From FW021-bin31 sp964647485 (lineage in GTDB: Bacteria > Bacteroidota > Bacteroidia > Chitinophagales > Chitinophagaceae), in assembly GCA_964647485.1 (NCBI GenBank), contig CAZYHV010000006.1:1-64000 (forward strand): DNA of 64,000 nt, given 5' to 3'. The notes beneath the pieces were generated by a model, which had not been told where the DNA came from, did not search any database, and was given only the letters and a program-made list of their open reading frames with translations. A program made the position numbers and the translations under genes. Position 1 is the stretch's first letter, and each line of letters starts with the position of its first letter. Shown here piece after piece: positions 43,327 to 53,524 of the stretch.

Positions 43327-45048
43327 ATGAAAAGATGTAGACTAATTAAACAGGTATTATTTGTATTGCTCTTAAGTACATTTGGTTTTTTAGGGTGTAA
43401 AAAATTAGATGTTTATTCTGTAAATGCTCCTGCAGATATACAGAGCAGAATTGATTCAATAGCAGCTGAGAATGGAAATGTTGAAGCAGGAGATACGACT
43501 TATTTAGAAATTACCACTCCGACTGTTGGTGCTGAGGATAACAGTTCAGAATGGTGGACGGCTTTTTCGGATATCTTTCACATTCCTACCGGTCAACGAT
43601 TAGTATTAGAATTTATAAACCATTCTTCCGGTGATGATAATTGGAATAATTGGAATCTGGTGGTTACCAACAATGTAGATTCAAGGGAGAGTGATGATTA
43701 TAAAGAATACTTTGTTCTTCGTTCTGATGCTTATGGATGGGAAGGAGACATGGGGGATGAAGGATATCCTTTTGATGCTGATATGATATCTAATAATTAT
43801 CAAGACATTGATGGAGATGGAGATGTTTGGAATGATTTCCGGGAAACAATGCAAGGTGCTTATGTTACTATGGAAGTTGACCATTCTACCACAGGTTACG
43901 TTTTTGTGACTGCAACTGCGGTTGGAAAAGACAGTGTTGTTTTAATTGAGAAATACAAACAGCCGGTATCTACAACGGATGATATCTCTGCATTCTTATC
44001 TTGTGATCATAGTCATTTCGATATGAAGAAAGCCTATTTATTGCCATCAAAGGTGACGGCTTTGGAAGACCAAGACCCCGTTTCTCTCACAATAAAGGAT
44101 GCTCCTGCTTCAATCGAATTAGGAAATGAGGACTTTTGGGGAAATGCAAGTGCTGTTGTAACCTTCGCAGACGGATCTTCTACTGAAGTGGATACGGCAG
44201 ATTTAACATTTGATGTTATTCCGGATTTAACTACTACAGGCGAGAAAAATGTCATTGTTTCTTATAATAAGACAAAACAAGGAAACTACACTCAGGCTGT
44301 TATTGGGAGTTACAAAATTGAGGTTACAAATGTTATTGAAAGTATTTCTGCTTCAGATATAGATTATTATTATTTCAATAATAATGACATTCATTTTCAA
44401 CCCGTGGGAGTTGTTGTTACTGCAAAATATGCAGATGGCACAACTGCAACTCTTGATACCAGCGATATAGAATTTAATTATCCTGCATTAGTATCTCCTT
44501 TAGATGGAACACAAAAAGTAGAGGTTACTTATAAGGGAACGTCAGACACGTTAACAACAACCAGCACAGTTACTTTTATAAAAGGAATAGCTCAAGTCGG
44601 ACTCAATGATTTTTCCACGGCTTGGTGGACCGCTTTTTCGGATGAATATACCGTTCCCTCCGGAGAGAGTAAAACGATTTCACTTTACTGTTATTCAAGT
44701 AATGAACAGAATTGGTATAGCCCAAGTGTTGTTTTGACTGAAACGAACGATCTTGATGATAATAAAGCAGTTGTTCGTATGGATAATTTTGGATTTGGGA
44801 GTGGTTATGATAACATTGCGACGGCTACATCAGATTGGGACTTTGATACATTCGCTAGTAATATAAGCGGCTCTAAAATAGATATAACGGTTAAGAATAA
44901 TGGAGATAATACAGCGGAAGTGTATTATGATGTCACTTATGCCAACGGAGAAAAATATTTTCAGAAATACGAGGGTATAGCTATTCAGAGTGCCGACTTA
45001 AACTTCGCTTTAGTTACAGAAGGATCTTACCTTATAATCGTAAATTAA
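43327..45048 (+). CDS. Surface lipoprotein with duplicated domain, probable glycan-binding protein
   Basis: 573-aa lipoprotein (lipobox GFLG-C24), probably a surface glycan-binding protein of the PUL. It has an internal duplication: a module starting WWTAFSD at residue 76 and again at 433, each followed by a serine/aspartate-rich beta-sandwich-like stretch (HSSGDDNWNNWNLVVTNN in the first; YSSNEQNWYSPSVVLTE in the second). Between are two Ig-like domains (about 255-340 and 345-425) resembling the Big_3 type (VVVTAKYADGTTATLD). I recognise no named family for the WWTAFSD module; carbohydrate binding is an inference from context and domain form. It precedes SusC by 16 bp. Confidence 0.82.
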   Translation: MKRCRLIKQVLFVLLLSTFGFLGCKKLDVYSVNAPADIQSRIDSIAAENGNVEAGDTTYLEITTPTVGAEDNSSEWWTAFSDIFHIPTGQRLVLEFINHSSGDDNWNNWNLVVTNNVDSRESDDYKEYFVLRSDAYGWEGDMGDEGYPFDADMISNNYQDIDGDGDVWNDFRETMQGAYVTMEVDHSTTGYVFVTATAVGKDSVVLIEKYKQPVSTTDDISAFLSCDHSHFDMKKAYLLPSKVTALEDQDPVSLTIKDAPASIELGNEDFWGNASAVVTFADGSSTEVDTADLTFDVIPDLTTTGEKNVIVSYNKTKQGNYTQAVIGSYKIEVTNVIESISASDIDYYYFNNNDIHFQPVGVVVTAKYADGTTATLDTSDIEFNYPALVSPLDGTQKVEVTYKGTSDTLTTTSTVTFIKGIAQVGLNDFSTAWWTAFSDEYTVPSGESKTISLYCYSSNEQNWYSPSVVLTETNDLDDNKAVVRMDNFGFGSGYDNIATATSDWDFDTFASNISGSKIDITVKNNGDNTAEVYYDVTYANGEKYFQKYEGIAIQSADLNFALVTEGSYLIIVN

Positions 45049-45064
45049 TTTTAAAAATAGCAAT

Positions 45065-48000
45065 ATGAAATATTTATATATCATCCCAATAATATTATTA
45101 TTTGGAACTGTTTCTATCGCAAAAGGGGCCGGTCATAAATCTTTTGTGACTGTAAATTATGCTGAGAAAATAACCGTCAAAGGAAAAGTTGTCGATGAGA
45201 ATGGTCAACCTATTATTGGTGCAACAATTCAGCAAGCGGGAGCTTCGGTTGGTACTGTTTCTGATGCTGACGGTAAATTTTCCCTTTCTGTACCCTCAGA
45301 TGCGAAATTAATTATATCCTATATGGGATATAAAAAAGTAGAGATTGATGTCAAAAATAAGGAGAATATTGGGACAATAGCCTTAAAACCAGCTTCTAAA
45401 GAGTTAGATCAGCTTGTGGTTATTGGATATGGAACTCAACGGAAAGTGGATTTAACAGGATCGGTTTCTGTCGTTGATGCTGATGATTTAAAGAAGGTTT
45501 CTAGCTCAAATATCTCTACAATGTTAGAGGGCAAAGTACCGGGGGTTCGGGTAACAACTGATGGACAACCGGGAGCTGATCCGGTAGTCAGAATACATGG
45601 CATAGGTTCCTTTGGGAATACTTCTCCGTTATATGTTGTAGATGGCGTACCGGTGGGGACTACAATTCGGGACTTTTCTCCTAATGATATCGCCTCTATT
45701 CAGATTTTGAAAGATGCCTCTGCAGCTGCTATTTACGGCTCTAGAGCAGCAAATGGTGTAGTAATAATCACGACTAAAGAAGGGAAGAAAAATCAAGCTC
45801 TGAAAATAGACTATAGTGGTTATGTAGGATTTGATCAAGTTCATAAAGGGATTTATGATGTAATGAATTCAAAACAATATGGACAATATATAAATATGGC
45901 TTTTGCAAATAGTGGAATGGATGTTCCGGATGGATATAATCCTTCTAGTAGCAAATATATAGATCCTAATGTTGTTAATACCGATTGGTTTGATGCAGCT
46001 TTTAAAACAGGAGTTAGACAAGATCATAATATTAGTTTATCCGGTGGAGGTAAGAACAATACTTATTACGTTGGGTTAGATTATTTTGATCAAAAAGGAA
46101 CGATGGTTGGTGCCGGTCCAAATTATAAGCGATATACGGCGCGTATAAAAAATACAATGGATGTGAAGTTTATTAAGCTAAAAACGAACCTTGTTTATAG
46201 CCATAGTAATCAAGATAATATGTCACTTAGTAATGCGAATGAATTCGTTCAAGGGTTATACGGCGCACAATATCCTGTAATGGCATCAGTGCTTATTACA
46301 CCACCCACTATAAAGGCATACGATGAATCAACCTGGGTCCTCGATGATAAAGTATCCGCAGCTGGAGACTATCCCTACGATTCATATGGTTTCGGAACCT
46401 ATTATGATGATGTACATGGAGATTTACGAGTGACCAACTTGTTGCTTACCAATAGTTTGCTAAAAAGGAATTCTAAGGTGTCAAAATTGGTTGCAACCGG
46501 AACAGCTGATGTTGATTTGATTGATATGATTGGTCAAACGAGTAAGAATCATCATTTAAGCTATAAATTGAATTTGTCATATAGTAAAACCTATGTAAAG
46601 GACTTTACTTTCGTTCCTGCCTTTATTCAAAGTACGACAAATTATCTTGCTAAAGAAAATGAAACCTTATCGGAAGGGTATCGTAATTATACCGATGGTC
46701 TAATTGAAAATACATTAAACTATAGTGGAAAGATAGGATTAAATAATATTGATGCCGTTGTGGGGCAAACCTTTGAGAGAGAATTATTTCACACCTTAAC
46801 AGGAAGAGGAGTTAACTTCCCTGAACCGTACTATTTACAGATCGGAAATGCAAAGAATACGTATTCTGGCACTTCTGAAAGTGAGCATGTACTTGCATCT
46901 TATATAGGTCGTTTAAACTACAATTACGATGAAAAGTATCTATTTTCGGCAACAGTACGTAGAGACGGTTCAAGTAGGCTCTCATCTAAGGGGCGTTGGG
47001 GATGGTTTCCTTCAGTGTCAGCAGGCTGGCGTATAGAAAAAGAAAAGTTTTTCCCTATCTCAAATAACACCGTAAATCTCTTTAAAATTCGTGGAAGTTA
47101 TGGAGTCTTAGGGAATGAAAATATTGGAGACTATCAATATATGAATGTAATGAGTAGAGGTAATTATACTTATAGTTTTGGAAACAAAAAAGTAACCGGT
47201 TCTGCAATTTCCGATTATGTAAATACGGGTATAAGATGGGAAAAAAAGAAAACACTTGATCTTGGTTTAGATATTGGAATGCTTAATAGTCAGTTTGAAT
47301 TTACATTGGATTGGTATAGAGCCATTTCAGAAGATTTGTTATATAGCGTTGCGGTTCCGACAAATGCCGGTGTAACCAATAGTACGGTAACTATGAATGC
47401 TGCCACGATGGTGAATTCAGGATTAGAATTATCGGCTGCTTATCACCATAGAAAATCTGAAATAAAATATGATATCAGAGCTAATGTATCAACCTTAAGT
47501 AATAAAGTGACTAAGTTGGGTGTATCCAATGAACCTAGAACGGATGGTAATAGTCGAACTGAGGTTGGTAGAGAGGTTGGTTCATTCTATGGATACGTTT
47601 ATGAAGGAATTTTCCAATCCCAAAAACAGATTGATAACAGAGTCAATGAAAAAGGAGATTTTGTTAGCCAACCGGGAGCTCAACCCGGAGATGTTGCCTA
47701 TGCCGATCTGAATAATGATGGAAAAATTACAGACGCAGATCAGAAATTCCTTGGTAGTGGGTTACCTAAAATCAATTTTGGGTTGAGTGGAAACATAAGT
47801 TGGAAGGGCTTTAATCTTTCTATTTCAACATATGGAGCTGCTATGTTTAAGGCAGTAGACTTCGTTGGTGAAACGCTAAGGGGCTCATACGGAATGCTAA
47901 ACAAGAGTAAAGATTTGCTGAATGCTTGGACACCTGAAAATAAGAACACGGATGTTCCAAGAGTTGCGTATAAATCAACCGGCTCTATTACGAATGATAT

Positions 48001-48259
48001 GTTTAGTCAACGTTTTATTCAGGATGCCTCTTACTTTAAAATTGCAAATATTCAATTAGGATATAATTTCCCTGACAGATGGTTTAATAGCTATATTCAT
48101 GATGTCCGTTTGTATGTCTCTGCTCAAAATTTAACAACTTTTACAAAATATAAAGGATACAATGTCGATTTTGCAGGAGGTACTTTTACACCCGGTTTTA
48201 ATTATGCTTCCTATCCTACGCCAAGAACGGTAATGTTCGGGATTAATCTATCATTCTAG
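45065..48259 (+). CDS. SusC/RagA-family TonB-dependent outer-membrane transporter
   Basis: Large outer-membrane beta-barrel (1064 aa) that imports oligosaccharides with its SusD lid. After the signal peptide comes a carboxypeptidase-regulatory-like domain (VKGKVVDENGQPIIGATI, residues about 38-110), the TonB box and plug segment LDQLVVIGYGTQRKVDLTGS, the VDGVPVGT and ASAAAIYGSRAANGVVIITT plug motifs of SusC, and a C-terminal aromatic strand (FGINLSF). Arabinan fragments are the likely cargo from neighbours. Confidence 0.97.
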   Translation: MKYLYIIPIILLFGTVSIAKGAGHKSFVTVNYAEKITVKGKVVDENGQPIIGATIQQAGASVGTVSDADGKFSLSVPSDAKLIISYMGYKKVEIDVKNKENIGTIALKPASKELDQLVVIGYGTQRKVDLTGSVSVVDADDLKKVSSSNISTMLEGKVPGVRVTTDGQPGADPVVRIHGIGSFGNTSPLYVVDGVPVGTTIRDFSPNDIASIQILKDASAAAIYGSRAANGVVIITTKEGKKNQALKIDYSGYVGFDQVHKGIYDVMNSKQYGQYINMAFANSGMDVPDGYNPSSSKYIDPNVVNTDWFDAAFKTGVRQDHNISLSGGGKNNTYYVGLDYFDQKGTMVGAGPNYKRYTARIKNTMDVKFIKLKTNLVYSHSNQDNMSLSNANEFVQGLYGAQYPVMASVLITPPTIKAYDESTWVLDDKVSAAGDYPYDSYGFGTYYDDVHGDLRVTNLLLTNSLLKRNSKVSKLVATGTADVDLIDMIGQTSKNHHLSYKLNLSYSKTYVKDFTFVPAFIQSTTNYLAKENETLSEGYRNYTDGLIENTLNYSGKIGLNNIDAVVGQTFERELFHTLTGRGVNFPEPYYLQIGNAKNTYSGTSESEHVLASYIGRLNYNYDEKYLFSATVRRDGSSRLSSKGRWGWFPSVSAGWRIEKEKFFPISNNTVNLFKIRGSYGVLGNENIGDYQYMNVMSRGNYTYSFGNKKVTGSAISDYVNTGIRWEKKKTLDLGLDIGMLNSQFEFTLDWYRAISEDLLYSVAVPTNAGVTNSTVTMNAATMVNSGLELSAAYHHRKSEIKYDIRANVSTLSNKVTKLGVSNEPRTDGNSRTEVGREVGSFYGYVYEGIFQSQKQIDNRVNEKGDFVSQPGAQPGDVAYADLNNDGKITDADQKFLGSGLPKINFGLSGNISWKGFNLSISTYGAAMFKAVDFVGETLRGSYGMLNKSKDLLNAWTPENKNTDVPRVAYKSTGSITNDMFSQRFIQDASYFKIANIQLGYNFPDRWFNSYIHDVRLYVSAQNLTTFTKYKGYNVDFAGGTFTPGFNYASYPTPRTVMFGINLSF

Positions 48260-48275
48260 AATAAAAAAAGGAATT

Positions 48276-50030
48276 ATGAGAAAAAATAATATAGTATTAG
48301 TTATGTTGATTTTTATTGTGGGCTTTGTTTCCTGTAATGATCAACTTGAAGTGAAGAATCCTAATAACCAAACTACCTATGATTTTGGGAATAACGAGGA
48401 AGACCTACAAGAGGCAATCATTGCCTGTTATAACAGAATACGTTTGGAAGGGAGTTTTGCAAGGGTTGGATATACAATGGATGCGGTTCGGGGAGATGAA
48501 GTGTGGAACTCCTCCCAACAATGGTATTTAGAGTATGACAATCTGAACTCCCCCGGAACCATAGAGATTGGTGATGAATGGATTTGGAGAGATTGGTATC
48601 ATGTTGTAAATCGAACCAATTTTGTACTATCAAAGGTAGACGATGCTAATTTATCTAAAGAGACCTATAATGAAATAGCGGGGCAAGCACTTTTTTTAAG
48701 AGGATTGGCCTATTATGAATTATCAACCTATTATCAAACTGTTCCTTTGATTACTGATTATTCAGATTATGCCGATATTAATAAAATGTATGCATCAAAC
48801 AGTACCCAAGATGAAGTATTTGACCAAATTGACACTGACCTGAGGAAAGCAATGGAGATGCTCCCTTCCCGGGATGAAGGAGGAGAATGGGCCTTAGGTC
48901 GGGCCACCAGTGGCTCAGCTGCCGGTTATTTAGCGCGTGCATTAATGTTTAGGCATAGATTTGATACTGCTTATGATGTTTTAAAAGATATTATTGCAGG
49001 GAAATATGGACATTATAAATTAATGGATGATTATGGCGATAATTTTAGATCCGGTTCGGAGTATGAAAATAATGCTGAGAGCCTCTTTGAAGCGCAGTTT
49101 ATGGATTTCGGAACGGGAGGGACTGTAGAAGAATGGACCCCTGTTAATATTAGCTCCGAAGCGACACAAGGACATGCCGTTGAAAGCAATTATGCTTCCC
49201 AAAAGTTTGGAAGTTGGGGTGACTTAGCCGGTTCTCCTTGGTTATATAATTTATATAAAGATGAAAAATGTACTGATGGACGATTAGATCCCCGGCTATA
49301 CTGGACGTTAGTAACTTATGAGCCCGAGTATGATCAATATACAGGTAAAAAGACGGCTGCTTATCCTGGTGGTGATCCTCGAAGTAATGTTGTTTACCAA
49401 CAAAAAATAACCGAAACACCGGTATCTAACACTGCTCAAGGAGGGATCTCAATAGCAAAATTTACGAATGCAAGGACAAATAAGTATAGTTCAATAACGA
49501 CAGGGCTACATTGTGGTATCAATTTAAGACTAATGAGATATAGTGATGTCCTCTTGCGTGCAGCTGAGTGTGAAAATGAAATAAATGGACCTACGCAAAA
49601 AGCAATAGACTTTATAAATGAAGTACGTAATCGTGTGGCTTTACCGGATTTAAAGCTTTCAGATTTCCCTACAGCGGATGCTCTTTTTGAACAAATAGCT
49701 AATGTAGAAAGACCCAAAGAGTTTGGATGTGAAAATGGCCGTGGAATTAATTTAATTCGTTGGGGATTTTTCTACAGTCAGGATCGGTTACAGCAGCTAA
49801 TTAAACATGGATATTACAAACTAGATGGGAAGGCAACAACAGAAGAACTTACAGCTGAAACAGCAACAGCCTCTTCTTTCCAATACTTCCACGAAGGGCA
49901 TGAGTACTTCCCTATATTCCAAGGAACATTAAATGCGAATCCGAACCTGGAAGGTAATTCTGCAAATAAAAATGAAGATAACGGTCCTGCTTTTAGAGCA
50001 AAATGGGATATACGACCTGTGGTACATTAA
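48276..50030 (+). CDS. SusD/RagB-family surface lipoprotein
   Basis: Surface partner of SusC, 584 aa, lipobox GFVS-C20. Helical SusD/TPR core: AGQALFLRGLAYYELSTYY, the RATSGSAAGYLARALMFR helix pair, and LMRYSDVLLRAAECENEI with the C-terminal RPKEFGCENGRGINLIRWG. It sits 16 bp after SusC and lids the transporter pore. Likely binds arabino-oligosaccharides. Confidence 0.97.
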   Translation: MRKNNIVLVMLIFIVGFVSCNDQLEVKNPNNQTTYDFGNNEEDLQEAIIACYNRIRLEGSFARVGYTMDAVRGDEVWNSSQQWYLEYDNLNSPGTIEIGDEWIWRDWYHVVNRTNFVLSKVDDANLSKETYNEIAGQALFLRGLAYYELSTYYQTVPLITDYSDYADINKMYASNSTQDEVFDQIDTDLRKAMEMLPSRDEGGEWALGRATSGSAAGYLARALMFRHRFDTAYDVLKDIIAGKYGHYKLMDDYGDNFRSGSEYENNAESLFEAQFMDFGTGGTVEEWTPVNISSEATQGHAVESNYASQKFGSWGDLAGSPWLYNLYKDEKCTDGRLDPRLYWTLVTYEPEYDQYTGKKTAAYPGGDPRSNVVYQQKITETPVSNTAQGGISIAKFTNARTNKYSSITTGLHCGINLRLMRYSDVLLRAAECENEINGPTQKAIDFINEVRNRVALPDLKLSDFPTADALFEQIANVERPKEFGCENGRGINLIRWGFFYSQDRLQQLIKHGYYKLDGKATTEELTAETATASSFQYFHEGHEYFPIFQGTLNANPNLEGNSANKNEDNGPAFRAKWDIRPVVH

Positions 50031-50110
50031 AACTGATTTTTAAATATTTTTATCTCTTTACTGATGATAAGGGTTATAGGTTAAGGAGATATTTTAATAA
50101 ATAAAAGAAT

Positions 50111-51802
50111 ATGAAACTTAAGCAGACACTAATTTTATTGATAAGCACTTTATTAATTGTGGCATCGGGGTGTAAAGATGACCTGGGACCTATAGGGATT
50201 ACTGTTAAAGGAGATGAACAAAGCAGCGGTGATGATGGAAGTGATTCGACTTTTAAGATACCGACCTATGCTGATGATTATTCATCTATCTCATCATGGG
50301 CGAATAGAAATGAATGGAATTTAGCAAACGTGCACGATCCGTCAGTAGCTTATTATAATGGGTATTACTATATGTATGGAACCGATGCTTCTTATGGGAA
50401 TGCTGCTGAGGGACATGGTCATTTTCAAGGGAAACGGTCTAAAGATTTAGTACATTGGGAATGGGTTGGAGGGCCCTTTTATTCTCCCCCCTCATGGGTA
50501 GCAGATTCCCTTAACAGTATACGTAATAGAATGGGATTAGATTCCATCCCCAGAGACGAAATATCTTATGGCTATTGGGCGCCGGTTGTTCGTAGAGTGA
50601 ATGTAGATGGGAAAGAGATTTTAAGAATGTATTACTGTATTGTTATTAACAATTATATTAAATCCGGAAAGGAAAATACTCCGGAAAATTTTGATGGAAG
50701 CTGGACAGAACGCGCCTTTATAGGAATGTGCGAATCTACAGATCCGACAGGAGCTGTATGGGAAGATAAAGGATACGTAGTATGCTCTTCTTCTGATAAA
50801 GGACTCGATTATAATCGCCCCGCTTTAAGTGATTGGGATGCCTATTTCTTTTATAATGCAATAGATCCCACATATATTGTCACTCCAGAAAATAAGCATT
50901 ACCTGATTTATGGATCATGGCATAGTGGCTTTGCATTATTACAATTGAATCCTGAAACAGGTAAACCTTTAAATAAACTGGGTAACCCCTATGCGAATAG
51001 CGCCTCCGAGCTTGAAGAAAGATATGGTAAATTTATAGGAACCAGAACGGCAGGATCTCGATGGCAGGCAAGTGAAGCTCCTGAAGTAATATATCATAAT
51101 GGATATTATTATTTGTTTATGGCTTATGATGCACTTGATGTTCCCTATAATACAAGAGTGGTGAGAAGTAAAAACATTGATGGTCCCTATTTTGGAATGA
51201 ATGGACGCAATTTTACAGCAGGAGAAGGGGATACCTATCCAATTGTTACTCATCCCTATAAATTTGATAATAGCCCCGGTTGGGTAGGAATTTCTCATTG
51301 TGCAATATTTAAAAAAGAAGATACCCATCAATGGTTTTATATGTCACAAGGCCGTCTACCGGCAAATGTTAATGGGAATGCTAATTCTAATGCATTAATG
51401 ATGGGACATGTACGTAAAATTGTATGGTGCCCGGCTTCTATTAATGAACCTAATAATTTATGGCCCATTGCCCTTCCGGAGCGTTATGCTGATGTGCCTG
51501 ATTACGGAACGATTACAAAAGATTCCCTCGTTGGCACTTGGGAACATATAAAATTGGTATACCGAAAAGGACAACAAATAACTTCAGACAAATTAACTTT
51601 AAATGAAGATGGAACGATGTCAGGAGCTTTGACAGGAAATTGGAGTTATGATAAATCTAAAAAACAGTTGACACTTGGTAACGTGATTGTATGTGTTGAG
51701 AGAGAGCTCGATTGGGAGGCTTCACCACGGAAAGTAACCCTCGTTTATGCCGGCACCGATAAATCGCTGAATGGTACTTTTTGGGGGAAGAAAGTGGACT
51801 AA
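50111..51802 (+). CDS. GH43-family arabinanase lipoprotein with C-terminal domain
   Basis: Surface-exposed or periplasm-anchored lipoprotein (lipobox VASG-C21) of 563 aa. The GH43 five-blade propeller begins with the catalytic-base region VHDPSVAYYNG (D76), and contains YGYWAPVVRR, AIDPTYIVTPENKH, and the catalytic acid region SEAPEVIYHNGYYYLFMAYD. The last about 90 residues (LVGTWEHIKLVY to the end) form a beta-barrel-like domain seen behind GH43 endo-arabinanases. Best guess is endo-1,5-alpha-L-arabinanase that starts degradation at the cell surface. Confidence 0.9.
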   Translation: MKLKQTLILLISTLLIVASGCKDDLGPIGITVKGDEQSSGDDGSDSTFKIPTYADDYSSISSWANRNEWNLANVHDPSVAYYNGYYYMYGTDASYGNAAEGHGHFQGKRSKDLVHWEWVGGPFYSPPSWVADSLNSIRNRMGLDSIPRDEISYGYWAPVVRRVNVDGKEILRMYYCIVINNYIKSGKENTPENFDGSWTERAFIGMCESTDPTGAVWEDKGYVVCSSSDKGLDYNRPALSDWDAYFFYNAIDPTYIVTPENKHYLIYGSWHSGFALLQLNPETGKPLNKLGNPYANSASELEERYGKFIGTRTAGSRWQASEAPEVIYHNGYYYLFMAYDALDVPYNTRVVRSKNIDGPYFGMNGRNFTAGEGDTYPIVTHPYKFDNSPGWVGISHCAIFKKEDTHQWFYMSQGRLPANVNGNANSNALMMGHVRKIVWCPASINEPNNLWPIALPERYADVPDYGTITKDSLVGTWEHIKLVYRKGQQITSDKLTLNEDGTMSGALTGNWSYDKSKKQLTLGNVIVCVERELDWEASPRKVTLVYAGTDKSLNGTFWGKKVD

Positions 51803-51905
51803 TTGATGGCTGTTATATTTTTAGATTTGAGTTCCGTTTAAACAATAAATGTGTACTCTAATATGATGAAATAAGTATTAAAAATAATTTATTAAATAAA
51901 AACAG

Positions 51906-53489
51906 ATGAAAAAAAATATAGCTTTAATTATTGGATTTGTCGTTTTCTGCGTCTTCTCTGTAGAAGCTCAAAATGCAGTAATTCGTATTAATATTCACGA
52001 TACTGTCGGACAAATCAACGAGAACATCTTCGGTAACTTTGCCGAGCACCTTGGACGTTGTATCTATGGCGGAATTTATGAAGAAGGATCGCCATTATCA
52101 GATTCCGATGGCTTCAGAAAAGATGTAAAACAGGCAGTGAAAGACTTGCATGTTCCCTTATTACGTTATCCGGGAGGTAATTTTGTCTCTAATTATCATT
52201 GGGAAGATGGGATAGGTCCCAAGGATCAACGACCGACCAGATTGAATCTTGCCTGGGGAAATATTGATAATAACCACATGGGTACGGATGAGTTTATGAA
52301 ATATTGTAAAGAAATAGGTGCAAGACCTTATCTGGCAGTAAATATGGGTACCGGTACGATGCGGGAAGCGCAGGCCTGGGTGGAATATTGTAATGTCGAT
52401 AGTGGCCCCTATTATGCAGAATTAAGAAAGAAATATGGACAGGAAGAACCATACAATGTAAAGTATTGGAGTTTAGGAAACGAAGTGGATGGTCCCTGGC
52501 AGATGGGACACATGAATGCCGAAGATTACAGTAAAAAAGCTAAAGAGTTTGGAAAGATAATGAAGCTGACAGATCCATCGATTAAATTGATTGCAGTGGG
52601 GGCAGCTAATTTTAATCCCGGAGCTACACCCTATAAATGGGATCGTACGATATTGGAAAATCTGAAAGATGAAATAGACTATATCTCTATGCACATGTAT
52701 GTGGGGAATGTAAGCGACAATTATTATGATTTCGTTTCCTCTCCATTAATTATGGAGAAAAGAACCAAGATTATAAAACAGATGATTAATGAAGTGATGC
52801 TTACAGCAGATAGAGGGAATAGAGATCCTATTTATATTGCTTGGGATGAATATAATGTGTGGTATCGTGCAAGGAGTGGCGGAAAAATGGTAGGAAATCA
52901 TGCTTTAGAGGAGCGTTATAATCTGGAAGATGCTTTAGTGATTGCCGAATTTCTGAACGGATTCATCCGAAATGCAGATGTAGTGAAAATGGCAAACCTT
53001 GCACAACTGGTCAATGTGATTGCGCCTATTTTTACGAACGAAAAGGGACTATTTAAACAAACTATTTATTATCCGTTGCAACTCTTTACTAAAAACGTGA
53101 AAGGAACCTCCTTAAACGCTTTTGTTCATTGTAAAACGTATAACACCGATAATTATAATTTAGGACTTAGCGAAAGGAAAGCACAATTGAATGACGTTCC
53201 TTATTTAGACGTATCCGCCAGCTATGATAATGGGGAAGTCGTTATCAATGTGGTAAATCGCAATAAAGATAAAGCGATTACAACGGATATTCTTTCAGAG
53301 GTAGGTCAATTTGCCGGTTCATTTGAAGTGAAAGAAATTAATGGTTCCGGGATAAAAGTTGAAAATGATTTTGGTAAGACCAATGTCGAAACAAAATCCA
53401 AGCCGGGTTTTAAGGCTTCAGGAAATAAAATAACCTACTCTTTTCCCCCTCATTCGATTACCATGCTGAAGGGACATATTGAAGAGTAA
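51906..53489 (+). CDS. GH51 alpha-L-arabinofuranosidase
   Basis: Second GH51 enzyme (527 aa) with signal peptide (IGFVVFCVFSVEAQ). The acid/base Glu is E193 in LGNEVDGPW and the nucleophile E315 in WDEYNVWY, within the normal sequence order. Its core (YPGGNFVSNYHWEDGIGP) differs from the first GH51 and is closer to the enzyme type that acts on arabino-oligosaccharides. Start ATG at 51906. About 100 bp separates it from the GH43 gene upstream and 35 bp from the next GH43. Confidence 0.95.
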   Translation: MKKNIALIIGFVVFCVFSVEAQNAVIRINIHDTVGQINENIFGNFAEHLGRCIYGGIYEEGSPLSDSDGFRKDVKQAVKDLHVPLLRYPGGNFVSNYHWEDGIGPKDQRPTRLNLAWGNIDNNHMGTDEFMKYCKEIGARPYLAVNMGTGTMREAQAWVEYCNVDSGPYYAELRKKYGQEEPYNVKYWSLGNEVDGPWQMGHMNAEDYSKKAKEFGKIMKLTDPSIKLIAVGAANFNPGATPYKWDRTILENLKDEIDYISMHMYVGNVSDNYYDFVSSPLIMEKRTKIIKQMINEVMLTADRGNRDPIYIAWDEYNVWYRARSGGKMVGNHALEERYNLEDALVIAEFLNGFIRNADVVKMANLAQLVNVIAPIFTNEKGLFKQTIYYPLQLFTKNVKGTSLNAFVHCKTYNTDNYNLGLSERKAQLNDVPYLDVSASYDNGEVVINVVNRNKDKAITTDILSEVGQFAGSFEVKEINGSGIKVENDFGKTNVETKSKPGFKASGNKITYSFPPHSITMLKGHIEE

Positions 53490-53524
53490 GGTTAGACGTT
53501 TTATTGATTAAGAATAAAAAAGAA

